The translations under genes were made by a program, and so were the position numbers. The notes below the pieces were generated by a model, which worked only from the letters and a program-made list of their open reading frames with translations, did no database searches and was not told where the DNA came from. Positions 1 through 13,000 of a DNA stretch of 60,000 nt are shown piece after piece (the stretch's first letter is position 1; every line of letters starts with the position of its first letter). Source of the stretch: Membranipora membranacea (lineage: Eukaryota > Bryozoa > Gymnolaemata > Cheilostomatida > Membraniporidae); the NCBI GenBank assembly GCA_914767715.1, contig OU612066.1:1309001-1369000 (forward strand), given 5' to 3'.

Positions 1-112
1 ATTGTGCATTGACTGATGCCCCTCTAACGACCTTTGAAAACTCAGGCAAGCTATTTGACAAATGTTTACAAGGGGTGAGCTATAGCATTACTGAACTTTT
101 GGACCAATCAAA
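1..112 (+). other. Possible exon fragment of unknown plus-strand gene
   Basis: An open frame on the plus strand runs from the window edge to a good splice donor, AAG followed by GTGAGA at 113. The encoded stretch (…ENSGKLFDKCLQG… then …ITELLDQSK) has an amphipathic, protein-like composition, but I recognise no family. It opposes the direction of the DGCR8-like gene whose 3' part should lie to the left, so it could be chance, a nested gene or a neighbour. Low confidence. Confidence 0.2.
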
Positions 113-215
113 GGTGAGAATATGTTTCCTATGCTTGTTCAGGATCAGATGTATTCCCCTAATCCATGAATATATAGATATCAATGATTAGAAAAGTCCA
201 GAGCTGTAAAGTTGA

Positions 216-682
216 TTCACCCCGTTCCGATTCCACTGGTATTCCTTGCTAGGCGAACATAAACGCGACAGACTTGAGAAAATACAACGGGCAGCTCTGA
301 AGATAATTTTTCCAGATTTAGAATACGATCATAGATTATCTGTCTTAGGCATCCCAAAACTCTGTGATTTTCTTTTTGATATCTCTTATTCACATTTTCT
401 GCGTATAGTGAATAATGAATCACATCCTCTTTTTAGTGAACTACTTTTCAACAAGAATTCCAGAACATCCTCTCGGGCTATACAAATTTTTCGGCCAAAA
501 CTCTGCAGGACTGAAAGGCGGAGAAAAGGCTTTTTTAATTTTTTCATGACCTATCATGACAACGGTCTAGTATATAAATAATTTTTAGTGTGTTGTTTTT
601 ACTATGCCATACCATCGCTCGCATTCTGTACCATCTGTCATGATGATTGAATGAATACAAATCAAATCAAATAAAAAAAAAA
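216..682 (+). mobile_element. 5'-truncated non-LTR retrotransposon (reverse transcriptase C-terminus plus A-rich tail)
   Basis: The plus-strand frame 246-581 encodes a segment typical of the C-terminal end of non-LTR retrotransposon reverse transcriptases: DRLEKIQRAALKIIFPDLEY, then a leucine-rich tail ending in a stop at about 580. It is followed by about 100 bases of 3' untranslated sequence and an A-rich end (repeated AATCA-like units then ten A at 673-682). This is the expected 3' end of a target-primed insertion. In the same frame, reading upstream is open only to about 216, so it is a dead fragment. I saw no clear target-site duplication. It sits 44 bases from the last visible exon of the DGCR8-like gene, presumably within its next intron. 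Confidence 0.75.
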
Positions 683-725
683 GTGATAGGTTCTAAGGAG
701 TTTATTGTTTGAGGGAAGTTTTTAC

Positions 726-3700
726 CATTAGTTTGCATAGCTTGTATTGAGTGAGATGTATCAGTAGACTTTTGTTCTGTGGAATCGGGATTTGATGATT
801 GACTATTATTTTGACTAGCAGATTGCGAGTTTTTATGACTCTGTGGAGCTTTGAGATTCTCTGTATTCTGATTGGTGGATGATTGAGTTGAGTCTGCATT
901 CTGATTGGCCACAGACACTTTCTCTTTAGCCTCCTTACATCTCTTGTACATCATACATGGTATGGCGCCTACTGGTACATCGTGTGTCTATTATAGGAAA
1001 GGAGGTTGATAAACATTGTGCATATAAATTCATGTACTACATACTAATTACTCGAATCAAGTTGTGATCAAAGATCTGGTATAAGTCAGCAGTGATCCCG
1101 ATTGGCTCAGTCCACCCACTGAGCTCCAACACCTTGCCATTAAACTATGCTGTTACTTGTTCCAAATTTAATGATACTGCAATTCTAAGAGTGCAATTAG
1201 GCAGAGTACTCCTGCAATCATTTCAACCATTATAAAATTAATCTCTCAAAATGGCAACGTAAAATGTGATGTGAGAAAATAAGTAGCTGCATATGGTTTA
1301 CCTTAGAAGAAAAAACTCAAACCGTATCATGTAGTCATTGTGCTCCTTACCTTAGCATATCTATCAAGCAGGCTGTAAGGCCGAGACCATGTCACTACAC
1401 GAGTAGCCAGGTGACAGTAGACTGGTAATCCTGTCTCATGCACAAGTTCCTTCCAGCCTTCAGGTAACTCCTCAAACTGAAGCTTTGGTATAATATCTAA
1501 GGAGAGAAGATCACCAATTCTTAAAGCTATGCGAAATGATACCTAAACAACACAGCATTTCGCATTCCATCCAGAAGATAGGATCAATATATTGCCGCAC
1601 TGATCACCCCAATGAATGCCTCAATTTTTTTGCGAAGCACAGATTGAGATTATTAAGTTGAACAGAAATCTTATCAGTTGATTCAAAGTTAACACAAATC
1701 TTAAAATGTTTCCAAATTCACTCTTGTAATAATAATAGGATATAAATGTCATCTAAATCAAACAATGCTACTTTTTCATACCTTTGACTAAATGTCGTGT
1801 CATAAGCTGATAGCCCTCTGCGTTCTCCTTGTTCTCCGCCCCTGAACCCTTAGTTGTATCAGTACCTGTGTCCGCTCCTGTAGATGAGGATGAGGTACCG
1901 AGGGTAGAGGATGACAGACTGTCTGTTGGAGCGCTACTCAGACTCAGGCCGGATGTAGAGTCTAACAGATTGTGAGCGTGTGTTGTCAGATCTTCTATAG
2001 GGGGAGGTGCTGGCTCTGGTTCTGGAGGTAGAGGTGGATTAACAGAGCAGCCGCTAGGAGTAACTGTAACAATACATTGAGTAAGTAAGTCATGTCACAT
2101 TATCCTATCTGATATTACCATCTGCTGACCACTGTTAGAAGTTCCCTGATGCAAAACTTTTCTTATTCCTTATTCATTATATGCACGATTTAACAGCAAA
2201 TACATTCTTTAATTGAGAATTTTGAAAATGGCACAGCTACTGGAAACATTGGTTGTTTTACGATCAAATTGTAAGTGCAGATAACTTTAAGCTGTTTGCC
2301 GCCATCTATGCGACGAGCCGGTAAAACCAGAGTCAGACAATCATACTGTGTTGTAAGACTATACTATATAAAATCATTTTTCCAAGAACAAAATGAATTT
2401 TGCAACATATCACCTCTTTGTGCAATTTATCTGATTGAAGAAAGGATTATGTAGGACGTATTTACTTGGTTTTGGAGGTTTGACATCAGCTGTCTCCTCG
2501 GACGATGGAGCCTGTGGTTGGTTGTCTGATGAGGGAAGTGGTGGATTGTCTAAGTCAGTAGAGATGGATAATGCCATTGATTGATCAGAGATACGCATTG
2601 GTTCCTGAAAGAAAAAAAATTATCTTATTTTCTGTCGCCATATTATTTCATTTATCGTTGAAACGGTTTACAAGTCAGTTTTAGGTCTGAAAAAAATGAT
2701 GCTTTGCTCATTTTGGAAACAGATTCCCAATGGCTGAGGAAAATAAAGGCTTCATGGCTGGTGATAGCAGACAGACTAAGAGCATACCACAATCCTTTTG
2801 GACCTCAACAATACAGGAGGGCACAACTCCAAACTATGGAAATTATAATAGTTCTGCTCTTCAGCTTAATCAAGGAGTGCTCCAGCGGAGTCTAACTAGC
2901 CTGAAACCTGAGCAGATTTACCGCACAACTACTGAGGAATCCTAGTCGGAATATGATGAGCCCAATATCTACCGAGAGGAACACACTTTTGTTTATTTAT
3001 CACAATAATGTTGAATTTTAGCATATAAAACAGCATAGTGACTCTTTCCACATCAATCATTTATGCTTTTATTTTCTAACCAAATGTCACAACAGAGCTA
3101 ACTCAATGATAGTAATTGTTTTATCACAGTGTAGGAAGTATGATTGCTATAAAAGTGAGGGCAACTGGTCCATGTAAAGTGAGGCTCGTTATGTTAAAAG
3201 AAATTTACCTGTTTGACGCAGAGTTCAGGTTGTTGGTCAGTGGTAGGACTTGGTGTTTCAGCATCATCTAATGAGGACTCGGCACTGGCTATACTGCTAC
3301 ATATATCAGACTGGAACATATCAGCTAAACTGGGTACTGTGGGCAACACACAATCATCTCCCGAATCCTGAGCCTGCCAATAATACATTATAACTTCTTC
3401 ATCTACAATATTGCTCAGGTCTCATATGAAAACTGACCTAGGCATTAATGGCTTAATCTTGTTGATGATGATCACCAACTAGTGAACGAAAGTTGACGGT
3501 AGGAGAGCTACACTGGACAAAGACATGGCGAATTCACATGTCACATGACCTTGACCTCAGGTACTGACCTGTCTATCAGTGAGTAGATGTGATAAGTCGA
3601 GATCATTGTCTGTTATACACTCAGCAGCACCAGGTAGGTGTGACGCTGTGCTATCCTCTGTAACTGATGATGCTATGTAGCCAGTGGCTCCCGTTGAGCC

Positions 3701-4163
3701 CTCCTCCGCAGTATGAGATGGTGATTTATTCTGGTAATACAGAGTAGATAATCGAGAAAACTTGGTATTTTTTGCCATATGAACCACATTTGAACAATAT
3801 TATATAAAAAACACTTTTCCTTGAAATTATCATGGATCGCTTGAAACAAAAACTAATAGAATATATAGGAATTATCCAAAGTATTACGAACTAGCAGATT
3901 TATGCAATATGACATGCATATGAGCTACAAATGATTCTACTAGCTGTGAGTGAATGACCTGGAAACCATATAAAAAACTTATTAAAAAATAGAGCCGGCA
4001 AAGTTAACTCCACGCTCATAAAAACAGGCGTTTGTCCTATGAGTTATGAAGAACATGCTTTATTAGTGTATTTATAAAATAATAAAATATTTGATACCTT
4101 GGACTTTTTGCTTTTGTTAGATTTCTTCTTCTTTCGAGGAGGTTCCTGAGCATCATTATCCAT
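726..4163 (-). CDS. DGCR8: DGCR8/Pasha-like microprocessor subunit, N-terminal half (3' part outside window)
   Basis: DGCR8 partners the RNase III Drosha in the nucleus and recognises primary microRNA hairpins. Seven minus-strand exons join in frame: 4163-4098, 3730-3569, 3373-3209, 2604-2466, 2063-1782, 1496-1351 and 987-726. The ATG at 4161-4163 opens a lysine-rich NLS-like start ([15 protein letters not shown]). Residues about 23-270 are Ser/Thr/Pro-rich and probably disordered. Residues about 280-312 match the DGCR8 WW segment: [30 protein letters not shown]. The next exon begins [12 protein letters not shown], matching the family's KHDPPLSSIPC; the Cys (about residue 331) corresponds to the heme-ligand Cys352 of the human protein. 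The dsRNA-binding domains are not in the window. The last donor (GTAAAA at 725) is the weakest call; without it the frame stops within the retrotransposon tail. Identification is by remembered family sequence. Confidence 0.85.
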
Positions 4164-7100
4164 TGTGTAAAGCTGGACAACTACAAAATATTACACTCAG
4201 GCTAACAAAGGATGATCTCACAGTAATTTGTGCTAAAGTCAGTAGCCAAGCTAACATGTACATACAACCAACATGCTAAAAGGCTAGTAAAGTAGGGTAG
4301 GAGAAAACAAGTTAATCAGAACAACAAACATAGTGCTGCAGGAACAAATGGTGAAGTTCTTAGAACCTCCTAGTCATCCATTAGCATTGCTGTGTTCTGG
4401 CTCCCATTGTTGTGAGAAATGCTTCCTTCCTGCATGAAGAATTCCATGTTATAATTGATTTATGAGCTGTAGTTTGATGTTACATGGCAGGAGGTACACT
4501 ACAGGAGTCTGACTGACAGCTTATTCAGGGCAAATACTAAGAAATAAGCTCGTGGTCAGCTTCAGCAGTATCCAGACGCCTATGATATGATGATGAATTG
4601 GGCCTTGTTTCTTACATGTGCAGGTATCATGTCCTCTGTGTGGCTCATCAAGGCCTGAGTGTATCCTTTAACGTTTCATGGTTTCGGTGTTTTAGGACAT
4701 TTGTCGACATATTGAACGGATAACATATGTCAACATCATTCACTTAAACACTGACCGTAACATATGGTTTGGAGAGTGAGAACAGAAAACTAAGATGAAG
4801 TGACTTTGGATATCTCTCCTTCGTTTCAGATCGAACAAATATAAATGTGGGTATTGAAGAGTATTTTGAAGTAAACCGACACTCAAAATTTAACAAAGAG
4901 TGTCAATTTGACTTCAAATATAACAGAGGTTCAGAACAAATCTCAACTCACAAGGGACAGATTTGTTTAACTGATGAAATCAGCCCTTCAACACCAGTCA
5001 CATTCTTCAATATGAAAGATTGTCGAGTTAATGACCCAATCATAATGAAGGACTGTGCGGCCAACATGAGCAGCAAACTAAAAGGCAACATGGAAAATAC
5101 ACTCTGATTGAAGCAAACTCAAATCAAAATCTTAGAACCAATCCAAGCACAAAACCTGGCACATACATTGTCTTCTCTCTTCATGCCACTTGATAGAGTG
5201 GATCAATCCATCAATTACGGGATGACTCAATAACACCTCATGCTTATGAGCGCAACTATTTGTTGAGATACTTAGATCCCTATCAAGCCTCAACAACGAT
5301 TATGTAAATTTAACGACACCTTACTCCTCAATTTTCAAGTTCATTTTTCATCAAGGTCAACAAGTCTAGGAAAGGGATGCTGGAGTAATAAAATTGAATA
5401 GACAGCAGAATCAATCAATAGTCAGTTTTCTGAGCTTGAGTTTGAGCCTATGTTCGGAGCCATTCGGAAACTCCTTAGTTTCCAGAGCACAGGAGAAATG
5501 AGCTGGAGTGGACTCGAAAACCGCTGATAATAACATAAAATGTATCCTTTTTGAACACTAATGGGGATACAGTTTTGGAAATTTAGCCATTTATATCAAT
5601 TTCTGCATGTTTTGTTGTCATATTTCCTGGGATTTTTCATGGATATTGTTGCATAATTAAAATTAATCAGTTTTCAATTCCCTGTTGATTGGAAAAACCG
5701 TGTCCCTCTAAATTTCAAAGATGCCAAATCTGAAACAGTATACGGTTCTCAAGATAAAGCGTTTTTTGGCAATACTCTCATATGCTGCGAGGGCCAAATA
5801 GTACCCAAATGGAGAGGACATCTCCGAATAAGAGTTGGAAAACTGTCTATTATGAGTGGATTTTGGAAGTGGTGAAATGTCAAATATTTTGATTTACTGA
5901 ATATCTCATAACCTTGGAAAAATAAAAGGCCTTGACTGATGGGGCAATCAACCACTGAATATGCACAAAGTACAGAGAGCCTGTGGAGAAATCAGCAATA
6001 TTTTCATTAAAATAACAACTTCCATTATCATGTTATTCTTCCTTCAATTTCACATATATTCCAGGTAGTTTGCATCGATGGTTCCACCCAAGATCTTATC
6101 AGCATTATCCCAATAAAATCTGGTGGTGGATGCTGAACCCAGCTAGAGCACTCGCAAGGCCTATGAGGCTCTAAGTCTAATTTAAAGATAACATGTTCCC
6201 TTCTTAAATTTGTAACGCATTTCTCTTGGGAACAGAGTTGGGAACAGGGTTTGGATTTAAGTTCAAATTTTGGGATACTAGCATTTAATGTAAAACTTTC
6301 ATGCGCAAGGCTGGCTTCGACATTTGATTATTTTAACCTTCATTCAGGTATTCTTTAATTCGGATCAGCATACCATACATACATCACACATACGAGACAC
6401 ACCACAGCAGCTGACCAGATAATTCATCCACTAGTTTACATCTCAATAGAATAAGTCAAATAATAATAAAGAGACCATTTATTACCGGCATAACGCTACT
6501 TATCATGCCATGACAAGCCTTTGCCAATTTTGGTTGAGTAGGTAATTAGTGCTAGATAGGTTATGTAGAATTATATAATAGTCTATAAAAGAGGAAATTG
6601 GACCGAGTTGTAACTATGATGGTAAGTAGTACGGTGAAAGCAGGACAATTTAATTAAGTGAGCTAGTAAGTACACCACACGTCTTTACAGAAGTTGTACA
6701 TATCACTTTCAAAGTGATTGGGATATAAACAGGTAACTGTTATCTGCATTCAGAGTTCTTAGTCTAATTAATTTTTCTTTCCTATGTTGTAAATGGTATG
6801 TTTTAAGTACCTTCTCATCTCAACTAAAAGTGAAATCTACTGAGAACTTATAACTCGGACAGCATGGGGCCCCTGGGACTCACGACACACGCCTTAACTT
6901 AGCCAAAGTCCAGTATCAACCACTGTTACTTGACATTGGCAAAGTGAAGGCATGGAAGTCCCAGGGGCCCATGTCTGACAGGAAGAACCGGGCTACTTTA
7001 CTGTGTATATCGAGGGAAGGGTCTCTGACATCCAATGTTGTTGCCGGACTACCCGCCCACTGGAAAACAGGTCGGGTGCAGTGAGTTACGGACTCAAATA

Positions 7101-7432
7101 GTATGTAACCAGGGGAGGGCAAGATGGAGTTTGTGAGTGAGGCCAGCCTATCACAGATATCTATCTCCTGGAGTTAAAACTAAATGCATGCATGTTATGT
7201 AATACTGTTAGTGTTACTCACTGTATGCAATGCCTACTTAACACTTACATCAAAGACGACATCACGCTAGACCGCCTAAGGGGCGTAAGGGGCGTGCCTC
7301 TGTTTTTGGACATAACTACATAAGGTTTGGACATTGTTTCAGAATGCCATCCCATGGGTAGGGCATTTGGGTTCAGAGTGGGTACAAGTACCCATCCAGT
7401 AGGGCATCAGTAGTATTGTCCTCTGATTGTCC
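4164..7432. other. Intergenic, mostly featureless; contains one long inverted repeat
   Basis: This lies between the DGCR8-like start (minus) and the retrotransposon fragment. No ORF has family similarity I recognise. The longest open stretch, 4847-5107 plus (86 codons, preceded by an acceptor-like TTTCAG), is unassigned. It could be an exon or transposon debris. The DNA is AT-rich. The 5' regulatory region of the DGCR8-like gene should be near 4170-4400, but I see no TATA box I would defend. Confidence 0.4.
6863..6973. repeat. Imperfect long hairpin (18/17-nt inverted repeat)
   Basis: CATGGGGCCCCTGGGACT at 6863-6880 pairs with AGTCCCAGGGGCCCATG at 6957-6973. The pairing is complete except for a single bulged C, and the spacer is about 76 bases. 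The arms are far more GC-rich than the surroundings. It may be the ends of a small transposon remnant or a long RNA hairpin. Confidence 0.7.
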
Positions 7433-8158
7433 TTAGATTTTCATATCCCGTATTATCCGGGGCAGAAAACTGTTATGAAAACAGTTCCCTGTGGCAGCGA
7501 TAGAGCGTGGCTCGTTCCGTGTTTGTGATCTTGTCGAGACTGTAGTATGGGGCTGGTTAATTACTTCATCGTAGGATGTGCAGAGTGCAGGGTGGGCCTC
7601 CTCTCTTGACAGTACCTTATTTAGGAGCTTTACCCTGGAGTTCTTCCGCCGAAAAACTAGCTGTTCCAGCTGCAATTTCTCCTTTGCTTCCGTAACACCC
7701 CTCCTCCCCTTCAATCCACAGATCATTCTCACACCTTGGTATTGCACAATATCTAGTGCCTCGATCTCCCTCTTTGTGGAAGGATCCCAGGCACGGGAAG
7801 CATATTCCAGATGAGGAAGGCAGATAGACTTGTATGCAATCAGTCTGGGTCTCTCCGGTGCCCAGTAGAGAGCTCGCCTGATCGTCCCAATCTGCTTTCT
7901 GGCGCTGCAGATTTTGTCGGCTATGTGGTCAGTGAACTTTAAGTCTGACTGCAGTATCACTCCCAAGTATTTGCAGTGATCTGTGTGCTCCAGCACTATA
8001 TTGTCCATAGTGTACTCTGGGACTGTTCTCTGGGGATGGAAGGCAATAATCTTACACTTCTTAGCATTAAAACTCATCCCCCAGGTGTCCAGTGAGAGTG
8101 ACACCAAGTTTGCAAGTTGACAAAATGTCCATGTAATGGAATGGATGGTTATGGGCAA
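7433..8158 (-). mobile_element. Truncated non-LTR retrotransposon: reverse transcriptase C-terminal region
   Basis: An uninterrupted minus-strand frame of about 241 codons encodes the post-catalytic part of a non-LTR (CR1/Jockey-like) reverse transcriptase. Recognisable landmarks in order are LDTWGMSFNAKKCK (thumb start), HTDHCKYLGVILQSDLKFTD, the arginine/tyrosine-rich stretch RRALYWAP, and LPHLEYASRAWDP followed by EALDIVQYQGVRMICGL. The catalytic F/YxDD region and endonuclease should lie upstream and are missing, so the copy is 5'-truncated near 8150. The frame is intact over this length, which suggests a fairly young insertion. It differs in sequence and orientation from the fragment at 216-682. 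Confidence 0.85.
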
Positions 8159-10051
8159 AGTACCAATGCTGCTGATAGCTCTAGATCATTTTGCCTAGAA
8201 GGGCCAGGGGAGGGTTTAGCACAGCCATTTAATTCATTGCTGTGACCACATCCACCCTCTCACTCCACTGTGACTCACTGCCAAACCTTTTACTTAACTT
8301 TTAGTTAGTTTTTGCCAGACCAGAGTGAGGGAGAGGATAATGATAGTCTATCCTATCCCTGATTTTGCAGTAAACAAGTGTGCAATAATCTTACTTTGTG
8401 CTTTAACAACAGCGTATAACAATGGCACACTTGAAAATGTCCCTGGGAGTTAGTCTATGGTGCAATTGTTTTTCCTTCTTGCGCCATTCATACAGGTTAA
8501 ACAGTAAAGAAAAACTCAAAAGAAAGCAGTGTCTAGTTCGAAAACATCCAGTACAGTATTGAGTTTAACCACACAGGAAACACAAGATCCTATACCTTGT
8601 GTGGGCATAGCATCTACCCCTTTTTTGTTCCTAGAATCTGGGCTACATAATTCTTTCATCTCGCCATTGTCATATTACTAGGATAAGATATGATTGGTTA
8701 GTCGATTTCTAGTAAACCAATCATTGACCAGAGGCATTTGTTTAGCTGTAGCTTATATGCTGCTGCATACACATTGATCTGACTGCCAGATACTTCCTAC
8801 TCCTAGTAGAAAAAGTAGTGAATTCCTTGTGACCATTGGATTCAATACACATATTTTTGCAATTATGACATGAGAAACTCTGTCATACACAAAACAAAGA
8901 AAAGAGTAGCCTGATTGTAGGTAAGTGAGTCAGTAATAGGTAGGTAGATAGATCAAGGAATTAGAGACTCCTTCCTTGGATTTGGAAGTTGGGTAGATGG
9001 ACATTGAGAAATTCAAGTCAATGAATGTGTTTAATCATGGCATAATCATTTTGACAGCACTGGCAATAACCAACTGATGGCACATTACATAATTAATCAT
9101 ATTTAGCAGCAACAAATTATGAAGTTACTTAAAATTGTAACTAGTATCCATCCTATCTATCTCTATTAAAGTTCTTCAACTCCTCCTAGTCCTTGCTATG
9201 TTACATGTATGTATGTGTGTTGTGTCATTTTATAGTCAACCAGATTAATAGATATATTTGAGCACACATGCAGTATACTAGCTTAGTCCATTATTGAACA
9301 AGGTCTTCCTTTGAGCATTCATCCACATAGAATTAGGAACTGTCTTGTGAATTTCAGCCAGGATGCACACATCGTGACCAACATCAAACCAATGAAGGGA
9401 GTTCATTGATCAAACCCATTGTCCCACCACATTATTTAGTTATGGTAGACATGACCTCTAATCCGAGTGGGCCACACACCGGATAGGTTGTGAGGGGAAG
9501 AAGTCCTCTATTTCCCGACTTCTAACTAGTACCACATGGGCAGCTGTTACTATAATTTCATTTTCATAGTTATTCACTCATCCAGCTCCCTCTAACTGAC
9601 ATATATACTATCATTAGTCTACCAGAAAAATTTAATTACTGGAATGTTTACTCATAAGTGGCCGGTAGGGGCACCACACACTGAAGCTTATAAAAGTTTC
9701 ACAACTTATTCATTCCTATATGGGGAAGATGTTGCACTATAAAACGAGGCCAAGGGCCTGTTTCATCATGCATTGTCTTTAACCAAGGCGTTTTACTGCA
9801 TACTTGTTTTACCTGTAACCACTGTATAACCACAAGGTACTTTTTACTGTGGAATTCACTCAAAACCGTGCCCAAATTGCGGCTGTAAAACATATAGGCC
9901 AGATGATGTATCTTGTATATAATTGTTGTTCCTGCTACAAAGTTTGAAGACTAACTAACCTCACAGTGTGTTAAATTTGATACTGTATTTCTTACAAGAA
10001 ATTGTGCTCTTTTTTCAGAACTTACCAAGGAAGTAATTTGAGGCCGCCACC
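8159..10051. other. Intergenic region upstream of the RICH-type RhoGAP gene
   Basis: No convincing coding sequence. A minus-strand open stretch at 9699-9893 (64 codons) resembles no family I know. The promoter and 5' UTR of the RhoGAP gene must be in or near the right end. An acceptor-like TTTTTTCAG lies at about 10011-10019, so a non-coding 5' exon farther left is possible. Confidence 0.4.
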
Positions 10052-13000
10052 ATGATGAAGAATAAAAAGGATTTCGGATTAAAGAAGAATCTTTTCCGGG
10101 TGAAGCAGCTCGCTGATCAAGGTCTAGGAAGGTGAGCTGACTAATCTGATAGATACACCATCACAGGCAAAATTACAAAGCTGATTCATGTCCCGGCCTT
10201 CCGGCTCCTCATGTCGGCTCCTCATGTCGGCTCCTCATGTCGGCTCCTCATGTCGGCTCCTCATGTCGGCTCCTCATGTCGCTTGGTTCTACCATGATTT
10301 AATTGTACTTTATAATCATGGATATCCACAAGCTTGTATTCATTAGCTTGGATATACTGATAATGAGGGTCTGTCTGGCTATAATATTAGTCTTATTACT
10401 TCACAGTCACTCCTATCGCTGTCTCAGACAAGAATCTATCACATATCCCCGCTCAGCTCATCGTTTACTTCTCACATTCTTGATTTTCACAGTCCATACA
10501 TTGTCACTAATTGACTGAAGTGAGGCAATATTAAAGCGCTATTAGGACGAGAGCCATGAGTGGTCTCATGTGAAATATCGATATGATATAGAGGGGGCGG
10601 GATAAACTCATGCTAAACTTCACTAGTAGCATGCGTCATTTTGTAGCATCATTTATCATCTTCTTCACACAAATATTTTTGTCTGGAACTATCGCTGCAG
10701 TTAATTCCTTCGTTGGTGTTTTTCATAAACTCATAAATACTTAACCATGTGGTTTTCAAAGGCATGTTCATCATTCTGATTCTTGTCTGCTTGACTTGCC
10801 AGATGTTTTACTTTTGTTTGGATGTCCATTTAAGAAAATAAGTGACAACTGGAAATTTTGCGCAGCATGAAATTATTTGCCCATGGATTGCCTGAATTTA
10901 TGGCCATTTTACTAAACTGACTATGGGGCTCCTGGTACCGGCTTATGATAAGCTCGTACGTACGAGAGACAAGAGCCAGTCAGCAGACTGCAGCTCATAA
11001 CTATTCACTACTGCCCTTGTGTTATGTATGAGTTACTGTGTATGTATGTGTTATTACATCATTTTAGTGATTTGTTAATGAAGGCTTGATTGGTCATTGT
11101 TTAACAGTGTACTGAGTGATATTTTGATAGTGTTTGCTCTGGCCAATCTTTGGGTGCATTGAACATTGCAGTTCTTGGTATCTCAACATGTCTGCGCGAA
11201 TTTCCCAAATTCTGTTGAATGGATACAGATCCATTCAATGTCCTGGAATGACAACTCATTATTATTTTGTCCCTACATTAGAAGCTAAGATACTCTATTT
11301 AATTGTTTGAAGTGTCTTGTTGAAGCTTATTAGAATGAGTCACATTGGATTAGTGGAGAGCATAGTTGTAACAGAGACTATAGATATCTATAGTCTCTGG
11401 TTGTAACATGATCACTTCCTGTAAATGTGCATAAAATACTCTGAACATTAAAACCTTTTTTGCCCCTATTATCACTTTGTTAAGCGGTTGCCCACCCAAT
11501 GAACTCAGGCTTTCAAATTTTCCAGGTCTGGATCAATAAAATGCGATCTCGGCAGCTAACATTGTCAGACTTGTGAAGCCTGTCTTTTTATAAACACGAA
11601 AATTGTGATTCACTCTTGGTATTTACAGTCCAAACTTGCTAGGCATGAAAACAAATGGGTGTCTTTTTCCTGACCTCGACTCAGAGAAGGGTATATATCA
11701 ATAAGATAGAGAGAGAGAGAGAAAGAGTAGATCTATATCATACTTTATGAAGTATGCTATGTGGCTTATCTATGAACTACATGGCGATTAACACACTCAA
11801 TGCTCTAGGCTCTGTGTTATTAGGTCCTGTCTTACGCTCTCGTGTGCCTCATGAGATAGAGTATAGATAGTTCGATCATACCAGCTTTTAACTATAGGTT
11901 TTATCACTCTGCACTAGAACTATTAATTTTTATCTTCAGCAGTTTTGGATTGCTAAAATTACTGGGTGTACTGATTTGTGTGAGTACCGCCAGCCTTTCA
12001 CCTGACAGTACACACATGTGTATGTTGTCTGTGGGTTGGGGTGTCAAACAAACCACTATGAGCTTCTACACAAAAAAAACAACGGGAAGTTTGTTACAGC
12101 CTCACCGGGAGGCTGTCGGGCAAGGGGCAAAAGTCTGGGGGGGGGGGGCTCAGACTAACAGATCAGTAGCAGTAGTAACTTGTAACCTAATCTAAAATCC
12201 TGCCAGTCATATCACTATATCTTCTTATCTACTGGATGGTCTGATTTCCTACTTGAGATACCAGCGCTATACGAGCACTATATACAAGACTATACACACA
12301 ATGACAAGTTTATCACCATAATTCAAACACTTCCTGCTTATTGGTAAAAATATGGCGCAAAGCAATGAACACATTCAAGTCATTCAGTTCTCTATTTCCC
12401 TACCACGACACAGAGCCAGTTGAGAGCCGTATAGATCACTAATTTAAAAGCAGTTTGTACAACCAAGTATCATACATCTCGCACTGCAGATATTTCTGCA
12501 CTAGTCAGCTCTGATATCATGAATCCTGTAGCAATGCAAACACAATCGTCTGTGCTAATTCTGACACCTGTACCTTGAGTGTAAGTCATGTTACTGTCAT
12601 TAATACTGAGAATAATCTTCTGTTCTGGCAATTATGATAAATTAAAATAACTGATGAGCGGTAGTAGGCCCTAATGGTTACACAGTTTCTGGGAGGACTA
12701 TTAGCAAGCAATCATTGTGTGCTACTTTTGCCGCTAATTAGATTCGGAGGTTGGGAAGTTTGTGGCCGCCCTCTGAGCTTAAGCCAATCTTGACAAAGAC
12801 AATGGTCATGGCTTTAATGAGAGAGGCGTTCCTTGACACTCGATTACACTCTAATGGTCGCCAGTACTCAAGTTTCAGATCGCCATCATTTGTATGAGGG
12901 AAGATATATACTATTGTTGTGGAAGTGACCATAATTATCATGATCATACATACTGCGTGACTCTTGAGACAAACTTTTATTTTACTCACTGCCCCATTAT

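Noticed and set aside
217-423. Minus-strand 68-codon ORF
   Set aside because: It is the antisense shadow of the retrotransposon reverse transcriptase frame.
2704-2945. Overlapping plus-strand ORFs inside a DGCR8-like intron
   Set aside because: No family similarity, no flanking splice sites in frame, and two overlapping frames of similar length argue for chance.
10202-10279. 13-bp repeat array as a CRISPR-like array
   Set aside because: Head-to-tail tandem units without spacers; a minisatellite in a eukaryotic intron.
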